Shown: positions 19,231 to 26,652 of the stretch, one piece after another
How positions within the stretch are numbered: the first letter of the stretch is position 1
Layout: the number at the start of each line of letters is the position of its first letter
NCBI RefSeq assembly: GCF_013282575.1
Contig: NZ_JAAAYE010000012.1
Location: 62,001-126,000, forward strand
Direction: 5' to 3'
Origin: Paraburkholderia sp. NMBU_R16
GTDB taxonomy: Bacteria > Pseudomonadota > Gammaproteobacteria > Burkholderiales > Burkholderiaceae
DNA length: 64,000 nucleotides
Made by a program: the position numbers and the translations under genes
The notes under the pieces: model-generated
What the model was told of the DNA's origin: nothing
What the model saw: the letters and a program-made list of their open reading frames with translations, nothing else
The model's database searches: none

Positions 19231-20148
19231 GTAGCCGATGTCGTTGCCGATGCGGCACGAAAGCTTGCCGCCGAATACGGCGCCGAGGTTCGCTCGGTCG
19301 ACGATATCCTTGCGGACTCAACGATCGACGCCGTGCTGATCGCAACCTCGACGGATACGCATGCCGGTCTGATCGAGCGCGCGGCAGCAGCAGGAAAGGC
19401 CGTGCTGTGCGAGAAACCCGTCGACTTGTCGCTCGAACGCGCGCAGGCGTGCGAGGCGAGTGTGAACGGCACCGGCGCAACGGTCATGATCGGCTTCAAC
19501 CGACGTTTCGATTCCAACTTCAGTGCGCTGAAAGCCGCGCTGGATGCCGGGGAGATCGGCAAGGCGGAGCTGTTGACGATCACGTCGTTCGATCCGGCGC
19601 CGCCGCCGCTCTCGTACATCGAGGTCTCGGGGGGGCTATATCGGGACATGATGATCCATGATTTCGACACTGCGTGTTGGTTGATGGGCGGTGCGCCGGC
19701 GCGAATTTTTGCCAGCGGGGCATCGCTCGTCGATCCTCGGATTGGTTCAGCCGGTGATGTGGATACCGCTGTTGCGACGTTATCCTGGGCGGACGGACGG
19801 GTCGCCGTGATCAAGAATTCGCGCCGAGCCGGCTACGGCTACGACCAGCGCGTCGAACTGCTCGGCTCGGGCGGTCTACTCGCAGCGCAGAACCTGCTTG
19901 AAAATACCGTCGAAAGGATCAGCGACGCGGGGACGTTCTCGGCCAAGCCGGTCTACTTCTTCCTCGAGCGTTATCGGCGTGCATACGAAGCGGAGTGGAG
20001 TGCTTTCGTCGACGCGGTGCGGGAGGGATCGCGCGCCGCCGTGACTCTGGCGGATGGTGTATTGGCCCTCGCTTGCGCGGAAGCTGCCGCGCGATCGGCG
20101 CGGAGCGGCAAAACTGAGGCGATCGCGCCGGACTTGCGTGGCGCGTGA
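19229..20148 (+). pseudogene. iolG: Inositol 2-dehydrogenase lacking its N-terminus
   Basis: The frame from about 19229 reads VADVVADAARKLAAEYGAEV, later AVLCEKPVDLSLERA with the family EKP motif, and runs to a normal stop at 20148. This is the Gfo/Idh/MocA family, most like myo-inositol 2-dehydrogenase. The first 30-35 residues, including the GxGxxG nucleotide-binding motif, are absent. In their place is the out-of-frame end of the binding-protein fragment. Inositol catabolism clusters often place a sugar-binding protein near iolG, so one deletion could have removed the genes between them. The remaining domain is otherwise undisturbed, suggesting recent loss. Confidence 0.75.
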
Positions 20149-20158
20149 TCGCGTGGAA

Positions 20159-20180
20159 AAGCTCAGCCGCTGGTGAGCTT
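20159..20180. terminator. Hairpin between convergent iolG fragment and the cepI-linked gene
   Basis: Inverted repeat AAGCTCA (20159-20165) and TGAGCTT (20174-20180) with an 8-base loop, located between two convergent reading frames. On the minus strand a TTTT follows the stem after one or two bases, so it could stop the transcript of the minus-strand gene. Confidence 0.45.
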
Positions 20181-20200
20181 CAGGGGCTGCACATTTCGCG

Positions 20201-20986
20201 CTATCGTGAAGGCGCAGAGCGCCGCTGACGGTAGCTCATGGCACCGGCCTGCTGGCGCGTATCCGCGACATCATAGCGAATGGCGAGGCCGAACAGGCGT
20301 TCGACTTCGCCCGCGATCCAGGCGCACGTCTCGCGCGTGGCCGCGTGTGCGCTTTTTCCGTTGAAACGATATTCGAAGCAGACGATCACATCGGCATTTT
20401 CAGTTCGACATGCCATATCGCGGAGTTCCGCCGGTGTCGATGCTGCCCGTGCGTGCGCGACGGCCTCGGCGAAGTGATATTCGAGCCACGCGGCAAAAAA
20501 AGCCGCGTCGCCTGCATCGGACAGCGCGAATAGCGCCTCCCCATCGGTCAGCGCCCGATTCGAGTCCGCCTGCAGCGCGTCGTAGCGCTCATTGCCGAGC
20601 GAGTCTCGGCGCGCAATCGGCTGCCCGCCCGCAGGGCTGCGCTGCCGCAGTCGATGAGCATAAAGCGCTTGCCAGAATGCAATGTCGTCATCGCTTCGCG
20701 ACGGTTGCAGCACCATTTCGCGCACCGGCGTTTGCCCGTGCACGGGGCAGCGCGCCACGAGACGCGGTTCGCAAAGGGTCTCGCCGTCATACGTGACGCG
20801 GGCCTGGCGTGGCACGCCGAGCGGCGGCAACTGCGCGTCGTCCGTCACGCCGACGGTGAAACCGTGCCGGTCGATTGCGGCGAGCCGCATACGCTCATCG
20901 GAACCCGCGAATTCGATGGACAACCCGGCTCTCGCGACGAAGGCGTGGATCGACGACGAACCGGGCGAGGTGCACTGGGCTTGCAA
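20201..20986 (-). CDS. Unrecognised protein encoded directly downstream of the AHL synthase gene cepI
   Basis: 261 residues from TTG 20986, with AAGGAG eight bases upstream of it. It follows cepI on the same strand after 49 bases with no visible terminator, so co-transcription from the lux-box promoter is likely. No signal peptide or membrane segment is visible. The N-terminal 100 residues look beta-rich. The C-terminal half is alpha/beta (AAFFAAWLEYHFAEAVAHAR, then ADVIVCFEYRFNGKSAH). I do not recognise the family and no catalytic motif stands out. Its position suggests it is a direct target, or a modifier, of the AHL signal. Confidence 0.75.
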   Translation of the reverse strand: MQAQCTSPGSSSIHAFVARAGLSIEFAGSDERMRLAAIDRHGFTVGVTDDAQLPPLGVPRQARVTYDGETLCEPRLVARCPVHGQTPVREMVLQPSRSDDDIAFWQALYAHRLRQRSPAGGQPIARRDSLGNERYDALQADSNRALTDGEALFALSDAGDAAFFAAWLEYHFAEAVAHARAASTPAELRDMACRTENADVIVCFEYRFNGKSAHAATRETCAWIAGEVERLFGLAIRYDVADTRQQAGAMSYRQRRSAPSR

Positions 20987-21035
20987 GATGACTCTCCTTC
21001 GGGCGGCATTGCTGTAAGAGGTGCAGAGGTGCTAT

Positions 21036-21656
21036 TCAGACCGTCGCCTGCTGCGGCAGCAACGCCGCATCGAGACCGAGGGCCGCGAGCGTTTGCGAAT
21101 CGATGTCGATCCAGCACGCGACGACCATGCGACCGTCGATGCGTTGAGCGGGTCCGGCCCGGTGAGCATGGACGCCGATGCGCCGGAAAAGCCGCTCCAT
21201 ACTCAGGAATGTGACGCCGATCAATTGGCGCGCGCCCAGTCTGGCGGCGCACTCGACGACGGAAGCCAGCATCGGCCGCACGGCCCACGACGTGTTTTCG
21301 TCGCCCAGCGCGGCGGGATCGACATTTGCCGCACTCGCCGCGAAACGGGATAATTCCCAGACGTCGTCGGATACCGGGGCAGGCATGTCCGCGGCGAGCA
21401 GGAATGGGAAAAGATCGCGAAGCAGGTAGGGGCGGGTGGTGGGCAAAAGCCGCGCACAGCCGCAAATCGATCCGGATTCGTCGTGCGCGACGATATAGAC
21501 GGTGTCCTGCCGGTCGTACTGATCGCGCTCGAAGCGGTCTTCAACGCACGGCAGCTTCCAGCCGAGCTGCTCGACGAAGACCTGGTGGCGATACTGCGCG
21601 AGTGCGTTGTCGAGGTCTTCGGGGAGGCGCCCATCGCCGTGAACGGAAGTCCGCAT
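21036..21656 (-). CDS. cepI: LuxI-family acyl-homoserine lactone synthase, CepI type
   Basis: 206 residues from ATG 21656, with GAGG five bases upstream. The conserved LuxI residues are all present: R23, F27, W33, E43, D45, D48, R69, F83, E101 and R104. The start MRTSVHGDGRLP and the segments YRHQVFVEQLGW and ARLLPTTRPYLL are very close to Burkholderia CepI. CepI makes mainly C8-HSL; the chain length here is inferred, not shown. The neighbouring rsaM and cepR homologues complete the standard cepI-rsaM-cepR order. A perfect lux-type palindrome with a well-spaced -10 lies upstream. Confidence 0.93.
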   Translation of the reverse strand: MRTSVHGDGRLPEDLDNALAQYRHQVFVEQLGWKLPCVEDRFERDQYDRQDTVYIVAHDESGSICGCARLLPTTRPYLLRDLFPFLLAADMPAPVSDDVWELSRFAASAANVDPAALGDENTSWAVRPMLASVVECAARLGARQLIGVTFLSMERLFRRIGVHAHRAGPAQRIDGRMVVACWIDIDSQTLAALGLDAALLPQQATV

Positions 21657-21688
21657 GGAGTCCTCGCATATGCTTTTTTGATGGACGC

Positions 21689-21735
21689 ATTACAGCGCGC
21701 ACCCCGAGGACCGGTAACTGTCAACGTTGACAGGG
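21689..21735 (-). promoter_or_regulatory. Lux box and -10 element of the cepI promoter
   Basis: A perfect 16-base palindrome CTGTCAACGTTGACAG occupies 21718-21733 (20-base box 21716-21735, CT-N12-AG pattern). On the minus strand TGTAAT at 21694-21689 lies where the -10 is expected if the box is centred at about -42.5. That predicts a start of transcription near 21683 and a leader of about 27 bases. Confidence 0.8.
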
Positions 21736-21906
21736 TTTTTTAGGCAATAGCTCTCCCGCGAGGGGGTGGCGGATTCCCCACGCTGACTGATGAAAATTCG
21801 TATCGAGATTGAAAAGAGGGCGTAATTTCCTTATAAATGAGTCCTGTAGAGGAATGATGAGATGATTGCGGTCGGGCCGACGGGCCGCCCGCGTTCCTTT
21901 TGTCGC

Positions 21907-22350
21907 TTATTGCAGTGCGGGCCCGGGTGCATCGACGCCGGGAGGCGGTGACAGCGCGATGCGTGCGACGGCGTTCGGCCAATTGAGCTGGGCAAGACGG
22001 CGCATCAGCAGTTGCGCGGTTCGCGCCATACCGATGTCGGTGCCGCGGGTGTCGACGCACATCACGTTGCTGCGCACATCGCCCCAGGCGATGACGAGCG
22101 CGCCGGAAGCACGGTCGACATACCAGTCCCAGCCGACCGTCACATGGGCGCGCCCGGGGGCGCGCGCACGCTGCCATTCGGTGTAGCCGGCGCTCACGGC
22201 ATCGACGGCGTCGGCACGCAGTTCCTCCAACAGGCCTTCGTCGAGGCCAGAGTCGACGTGGACGAGCTGCAGGTGATCCAACGCCTGTACGGGAAGGCGC
22301 ACGTAGCCGTCACGGGATGGGCCGGCGAGCAGGGTATTAGTTTGTCTCAT
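21907..22350 (-). CDS. rsaM: RsaM-family negative regulator of quorum sensing
   Basis: 147 residues from ATG 22350. The segment AVSAGYTEWQRARAPGRAHV followed by VGWDWYVDRASG, and the position between the AHL synthase and receptor genes, identify it as an RsaM (DUF4902) homologue. In Burkholderia, RsaM lowers AHL output without a classical DNA-binding motif; none is visible here either. It is transcribed divergently from cepR with an 88-base gap, and in the same direction as cepI 250 bases downstream. The binding site before the ATG is poor. The last 20 residues are Pro/Gly-rich. Confidence 0.85.
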   Translation of the reverse strand: MRQTNTLLAGPSRDGYVRLPVQALDHLQLVHVDSGLDEGLLEELRADAVDAVSAGYTEWQRARAPGRAHVTVGWDWYVDRASGALVIAWGDVRSNVMCVDTRGTDIGMARTAQLLMRRLAQLNWPNAVARIALSPPPGVDAPGPALQ

Positions 22351-22384
22351 GGGCCGGACTGTAGCAGTCGGACCCGGCCATGAG

Positions 22385-22404
22385 ACCTGCTAACTATGAC
22401 AGCA
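22385..22404. promoter_or_regulatory. Possible lux-type box between rsaM and cepR
   Basis: ACCTGCTAACTATGACAGCA keeps the CT-N12-AG signature and the CTG/CAG arms but is otherwise a poor dyad. It lies 35 bases from both the rsaM and the cepR start codons, closer than a class II box usually sits. If real it may mediate repression or autoregulation instead of activation. Confidence 0.4.
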
Positions 22405-22438
22405 TCGGGTGGGTATCGTAGGAACCGCGAGGTACAGG

Positions 22439-23158
22439 ATGGAGTTGCTGCGCTGGCATGATGGCTACGAGAAGCTGAACGAAGCCAAGGACGAACGTCA
22501 GCTGTTCGAGCGGATGTCCGCGGTCGCCAAGGAACTGGGGTTCGAGTACTGCTGTTATGGCATCCGGGTCCCGTTGCCGGTGTCGAACCCATCGGTCGCG
22601 ATTTTCGACACCTACCCCGCGGGCTGGATGAAGCATTATCAGGAAAACAACTTCATCGCGATCGATCCCACCGTGCGCGAGGGCATGACGAAAAGCAGCT
22701 TGATCGTCTGGCCCGAGGCCACGGTCAGCGCCCCGCGCCTTTGGCAGGACGCGCACGATTTCGGCCTGAGGGTCGGCGTGGCGCATTCGAGCTGGGCGGC
22801 GCACGGCGTCTATGGACTGCTGACGATGGCGCGGCCCGCCGAGGTGCTCACCCCCGCCGAAACCGATCGGCTGACGCTGCAGGCGAGCTGGTTCGCTAAT
22901 CTTTCGCACGCGTTGATGAGCGAGTTTCTCGTGCCGAAGCTCGCACCCGAAGCGAGCGTCGAGCTGACTCCGCGCGAATGCGAGGTGCTCTGCTGGACAG
23001 GGGAAGGCAAGACGGCGAACGAGATCGGACAGATTCTCAGTATTTCCGAGCGCACGGTCAATTTTCACGTCAATAACGTGCTGTTGAAATTGAACGCGAC
23101 CAATAAGATTCAGGCGGTCGTGAAGGCAATCGCAATCGGTTTGATCTCGACCGGATAG
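22439..23158 (+). CDS. cepR: LuxR-family AHL receptor, CepR type
   Basis: 239 residues from ATG 22439, with GAGG seven bases upstream; a GTG 30 bases earlier is less likely. The start MELLRWHDGYEKL and the blocks GFEYCCYGIRVPLPVS and AIFDTYPAGWM match Burkholderia CepR closely. AHL-pocket residues W63, Y67, D76, P77, W91 and G113 are present. The DNA-binding helix-turn-helix reads GKTANEIGQILSISERTVNF. It should bind the cepI product, activate cepI through the palindromic box, and act on other targets. Confidence 0.93.
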   Translation: MELLRWHDGYEKLNEAKDERQLFERMSAVAKELGFEYCCYGIRVPLPVSNPSVAIFDTYPAGWMKHYQENNFIAIDPTVREGMTKSSLIVWPEATVSAPRLWQDAHDFGLRVGVAHSSWAAHGVYGLLTMARPAEVLTPAETDRLTLQASWFANLSHALMSEFLVPKLAPEASVELTPRECEVLCWTGEGKTANEIGQILSISERTVNFHVNNVLLKLNATNKIQAVVKAIAIGLISTG

Positions 23159-23217
23159 CCGCCCGCGCGCACCTCGGGCTCGCCGCGGCCGCGCAATGCG
23201 ATTGCCGCAAGCGCTCC

Positions 23218-24963
23218 TCAGTTCAACTCGGGGAAATCCTCTTCCCGATACTCGTTAGGCAGTCGATCGGCTGCGTCGCCGCGGGCCTCTTCCCGGCGGC
23301 GCAATTCGACGCGGCGGATCTTGCCCGAAATCGTCTTCGGCAGCTCAAAGAGCTCGAGGCGGCGAATGCGCTTGTAAGGCGATAGCCGCTCGCGCGAGAA
23401 GCGAAAGACGCTTTGCGCCAGTTCCGGGCCGTAGGTGAAGCCGTGACGCAGCGTGACGTAAGCTTTCGGCACGGACAGGCGCAACGGATCGGGGCTCGGC
23501 ACGACGGCGGCTTCGGCGATGGCTTCGTGCTCGATCAGCGCGCTCTCGAGTTCGAACGGGCTCAGGCGGTAATCGGACGATTTGAAGACATCGTCGGCGC
23601 GTCCGATATAGGTGTAATAGCCATCGGGCCGCCGCAGCGCGATGTCGGACGTGTGATAGAGCCCCTCGCGCATCACATGGCGCGTGGCATCGGGATTGTT
23701 CGCATAGCCGGTCATGAGCCCGAGCGGGCCGCGAGGTGCGCGGGTGCCGCCTGGGTCCGCCCCGGCGCCAAGCTCGAGCGCGACCTCGCCTTCGTCGCAA
23801 ACGATGCCGTCTGCATCGACGAGCGTGACCCGGTAACCCGGCATCGGCCGGCCCATCGATCCGGGAACCACGGACTGGCCGGGCGAGTTGCCGATCACGC
23901 AGGTGGTCTCTGTCTGACCGTAGCCGTCGCGTATCGTTATGCCCCAGGCCTGTCTTACCCGTTCGATGATCTCGGGGTTCAGCGGCTCCCCCGCGCCGAC
24001 GATCTCTCGCAACGAAACGGCGTAGGACGTCAGCGGCTCTTGAACGAGCATGCGCCAGACCGTCGGCGGTGCGCATAAGGTCGTTACGCGATGCTCGACC
24101 ACTGCTTCGAGCACCGCACGCGGATCGAAGCGGGTGTATTGCAATGCGAAGACGCACGCGCCTGCATTCCACGGCGCAAACAAGCAACTCCACGCATGCT
24201 TGGCCCAGCCCGGCGAGCTGATGTTCCAGTGCATATCGCCAGGTTGCAGGCCGATCCAGTACATCGTCGACAGGCTGCCGACGGGATAGCTCTGGTGGGT
24301 ATGCTCGACGAGCTTCGGTTTCGACGTCGTGCCGGACGTGAAGTAGAGCAGCAGCGGATCGGCGGCCCGCGTGACGCCGTCAGCCGTGAACTCCGCGCTG
24401 CAGGTATAGCCTTGCGAGAAATCGAGCCATCCCTCCGCGGCGCTCATGTGAGAAGCGAGCCCGACTGCGATCTTCACGAGCGGTCTGCCGCCGTTTTCGA
24501 GGCCATCGAATTTCGCGCGCTCGGCGGCGTCGACGATGGCGAACGTCGGCTGCGCGATGTCTACGCGCTCGCGCACGTCGGCCGGTGAAAGTTGTGTCGT
24601 CGCCGGCAACAGTACGGCGCCGAGTTTCATGACCGCCAGCATGGCATCCCAGAGCTCGACGCAATTGGGGAGCATCAACAGCACGCGATCGCCGCGCGCT
24701 ACCCCGGCGGTCCGCAAGAAGTTGGCGATACGCGCGGATCGCTCCGACATTTCGGCGAACGAGAGCCGGACGTCCACTTGGGCGCCGTCGACGATCCGCA
24801 ACGCTGCGGCGCTGTTGCCGCGTGCCATGACATCGAAGTAGTCGAGCGCCCAGTTGAATTCGTCGAGGACGGGCCACGCGAATTCATCGTAGGCGCGCCG
24901 ATAGTCGGTTCGATGGCGCAGCAGAAAATCGCGCGCGGCCAAAAAGCGTTGCGATGCTGTCAT
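23218..24963 (-). CDS. AMP-binding acyl-CoA synthetase
   Basis: 581 residues from ATG 24963, with GGAGA seven bases upstream. The adenylation signature LLYFTSGTTSKPKLVEHTH (about residue 210), the YGQTET motif, and the late GRADDVFKSSDYRLSPFELE with a C-terminal KTISGKIRR lysine are all intact. These place it in the ANL superfamily as an acyl-CoA ligase, closest in layout to acetyl/medium-chain acyl-CoA synthetases. It activates a carboxylic acid via an acyl-AMP. The substrate cannot be determined. It converges on cepR with a 59-base gap. Supplying acyl precursors for AHL synthesis is possible but only by position. Confidence 0.85.
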   Translation of the reverse strand: MTASQRFLAARDFLLRHRTDYRRAYDEFAWPVLDEFNWALDYFDVMARGNSAAALRIVDGAQVDVRLSFAEMSERSARIANFLRTAGVARGDRVLLMLPNCVELWDAMLAVMKLGAVLLPATTQLSPADVRERVDIAQPTFAIVDAAERAKFDGLENGGRPLVKIAVGLASHMSAAEGWLDFSQGYTCSAEFTADGVTRAADPLLLYFTSGTTSKPKLVEHTHQSYPVGSLSTMYWIGLQPGDMHWNISSPGWAKHAWSCLFAPWNAGACVFALQYTRFDPRAVLEAVVEHRVTTLCAPPTVWRMLVQEPLTSYAVSLREIVGAGEPLNPEIIERVRQAWGITIRDGYGQTETTCVIGNSPGQSVVPGSMGRPMPGYRVTLVDADGIVCDEGEVALELGAGADPGGTRAPRGPLGLMTGYANNPDATRHVMREGLYHTSDIALRRPDGYYTYIGRADDVFKSSDYRLSPFELESALIEHEAIAEAAVVPSPDPLRLSVPKAYVTLRHGFTYGPELAQSVFRFSRERLSPYKRIRRLELFELPKTISGKIRRVELRRREEARGDAADRLPNEYREEDFPELN

Positions 24964-25158
24964 TGCTGTCTCCTGCGGAGCGCGGGCTCCGATCCGTGCA
25001 AAGCGGCGTCTGCTTTTCGCGCATCGTCATCGCTTGGCACGTCGTGCGCTTGGTCTAGTTATAGCTGCCGCAGGAGAAACTTTTTGGGAGGAAATTGCCG
25101 TAGCCATGAATTCCGTCTGCGCCGCCGCAGCGGCTCGGTTTCGGCCCGCCGGGTACCG

Positions 25159-25404
25159 TCAGGAGACGCCGAGCCCCCGCAGCACGGCATTGCCATCCTC
25201 AGTCAACTGAAAGCGCGTGTCGCCTTGTTCGGTGTTGACTTGTTCGATGAGCCCGGCTTCCCTGAGTAACGGAATCTCCGGCTTCGCAGCAAGATCGACC
25301 GGCGCATGCAGCAGCAACAGCAGTGTTGCGATTTCATGGTGGCTCAGTATGCGCCGCAGCATGGTGCGGGGCTTTGGCATGGCGCGGTCGGTCGTGTCGT
25401 GCAT
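25159..25404 (-). CDS. Small winged-helix-like protein of unknown function
   Basis: 81 residues from ATG 25404. The pattern SHHEIATLLLLLHAP followed by IPLLREAGLIEQVNTEQGD and RFQLTEDGNAVLRGLG looks like a compact winged helix (helix, recognition helix, beta wing). It may bind DNA. No partner is evident. It lies between the acyl-CoA synthetase and the PLP enzyme on the same strand, with about 135 bases upstream that contain a short perfect inverted repeat. Confidence 0.6.
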   Translation of the reverse strand: MHDTTDRAMPKPRTMLRRILSHHEIATLLLLLHAPVDLAAKPEIPLLREAGLIEQVNTEQGDTRFQLTEDGNAVLRGLGVS

Positions 25405-25539
25405 GGCGGGCCCTTATCCCAAAATTCAGCCGAATCGATGGTGCGCAATCTGGCTTAAGCGGGGCTTAAAGTGGCGGCCCTGGTTTTGCAACGAGGCATT
25501 ACGTCGTAATAATCCCGCGCGGTCCGACGAACCTTGCAA

Positions 25540-26550
25540 TTACCCTTGCATCCACGCGTTGAATGAATCGACCAGGACGTTCGCGCCGCAGAGGACTACG
25601 GCCACCCGTTTACCTCGGTATCGCGAGGGGTCTTCGAGGATTGCCGCGATGCCAAGAGCGGCCGAGGGTTCGACGACGATGCGAGCGTGCCGGTAGATCA
25701 TGCGCATGGCCGTCATGATGCTCGCTTCCTCGACCAGCGGGACGTGGTCAGCGACGGCCAGCAGGTCGTGGAGAACCGCCGGTATGGGAAACCTGCCCGC
25801 GACACCGTCTGCGATCGTATCGGTGCGCTCGGTGGTGACGATCGATCCTGCGCGCCATGACATGGCCATCGCGGGTGCGCCTTTGGGCTGGATGCAGACG
25901 ACGTCCGTCGCCGGCGACAACGTTTTGAAGACATGGCCCACGCCCGTAGCGAGTGCGCCTCCGCCCAGAGCGAGCGCAATGACATCGATGCGATCGAATC
26001 CTTCCACGAGCTCCAGACCGATGGTGCCTGCGCCTTCACAGGTGTCCAGGTTCTCGCTGTCCTCAACGAGAAATGCGTCGCGGTTGGCGGCGATTTCCCG
26101 GGCACGTTCGCGCGCATCCTCGATATCTCCGTCCACGAGCTCCACAGCGGCGCCCAGCCGACGGATGCGATCGATCTTTGCGGCGTTGGCACTCGTGCCC
26201 GCGATTACCGTAACCGGGACCCCGCGCGCACGGCCGCTGTAGGCGAGTGCTTGCCCCAGATTGCCAGCACTGGCGCACACAGCGGCATTCGGCCCTCGGC
26301 TCGATGCGAGGCGTGCCATGACGACCTCGCTCCCGCGCCCCTTGAAGCATCCTATCGGGTTGGCGGTCTCTAGCTTGACGATCAGTTCGCAGTCCAACAG
26401 GTCGCCGAGAGCAGGACACTCGAATTGGGGCGTGTCGCGAAACACCTTTGAAATTTGGTGTCTGGCCTGCACGATCCGTCGGAAATCCAGTCTCGTGTCT
26501 GGTTCCGCGCCTTCGTAGCGTTCTGTGGACTTTCCAATGACGGCCTGCAT
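25540..26550 (-). CDS. PLP-dependent threonine/serine dehydratase-like enzyme
   Basis: 336 residues from ATG 26550, with GGAG eight bases upstream. It belongs to fold-type II PLP enzymes. The Schiff-base lysine lies in NPIGCFKGRGSE, the substrate loop in CASAGNLGQALA, and the phosphate-binding glycines in LALGGGALATGVG. No C-terminal ACT regulatory domain is present, so it resembles catabolic threonine dehydratases or 3-hydroxyaspartate dehydratases/racemases. The Gly/Cys in the K-loop (GCFK rather than GSFK) departs from the threonine dehydratase consensus, so substrate assignment is uncertain. It ends 135 bases from the next gene and stands alone. Confidence 0.75.
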   Translation of the reverse strand: MQAVIGKSTERYEGAEPDTRLDFRRIVQARHQISKVFRDTPQFECPALGDLLDCELIVKLETANPIGCFKGRGSEVVMARLASSRGPNAAVCASAGNLGQALAYSGRARGVPVTVIAGTSANAAKIDRIRRLGAAVELVDGDIEDARERAREIAANRDAFLVEDSENLDTCEGAGTIGLELVEGFDRIDVIALALGGGALATGVGHVFKTLSPATDVVCIQPKGAPAMAMSWRAGSIVTTERTDTIADGVAGRFPIPAVLHDLLAVADHVPLVEEASIMTAMRMIYRHARIVVEPSAALGIAAILEDPSRYRGKRVAVVLCGANVLVDSFNAWMQG

Positions 26551-26652
26551 AGACGATCTCCGAAACGATGGAAAATCATACCAGCGCGCCGGAGTGCCCC
26601 CCGTCTTCGTGAGCAATCACCGAAAAGGCTCTCGAGCACATCATCTGCCTGA

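Noticed and set aside
22351-22380. GACTG-TAG-CAGTC dyad near the rsaM start considered as a lux box
   Set aside because: It is only 13 bases long and lacks the CT-N12-AG spacing of lux-type boxes.
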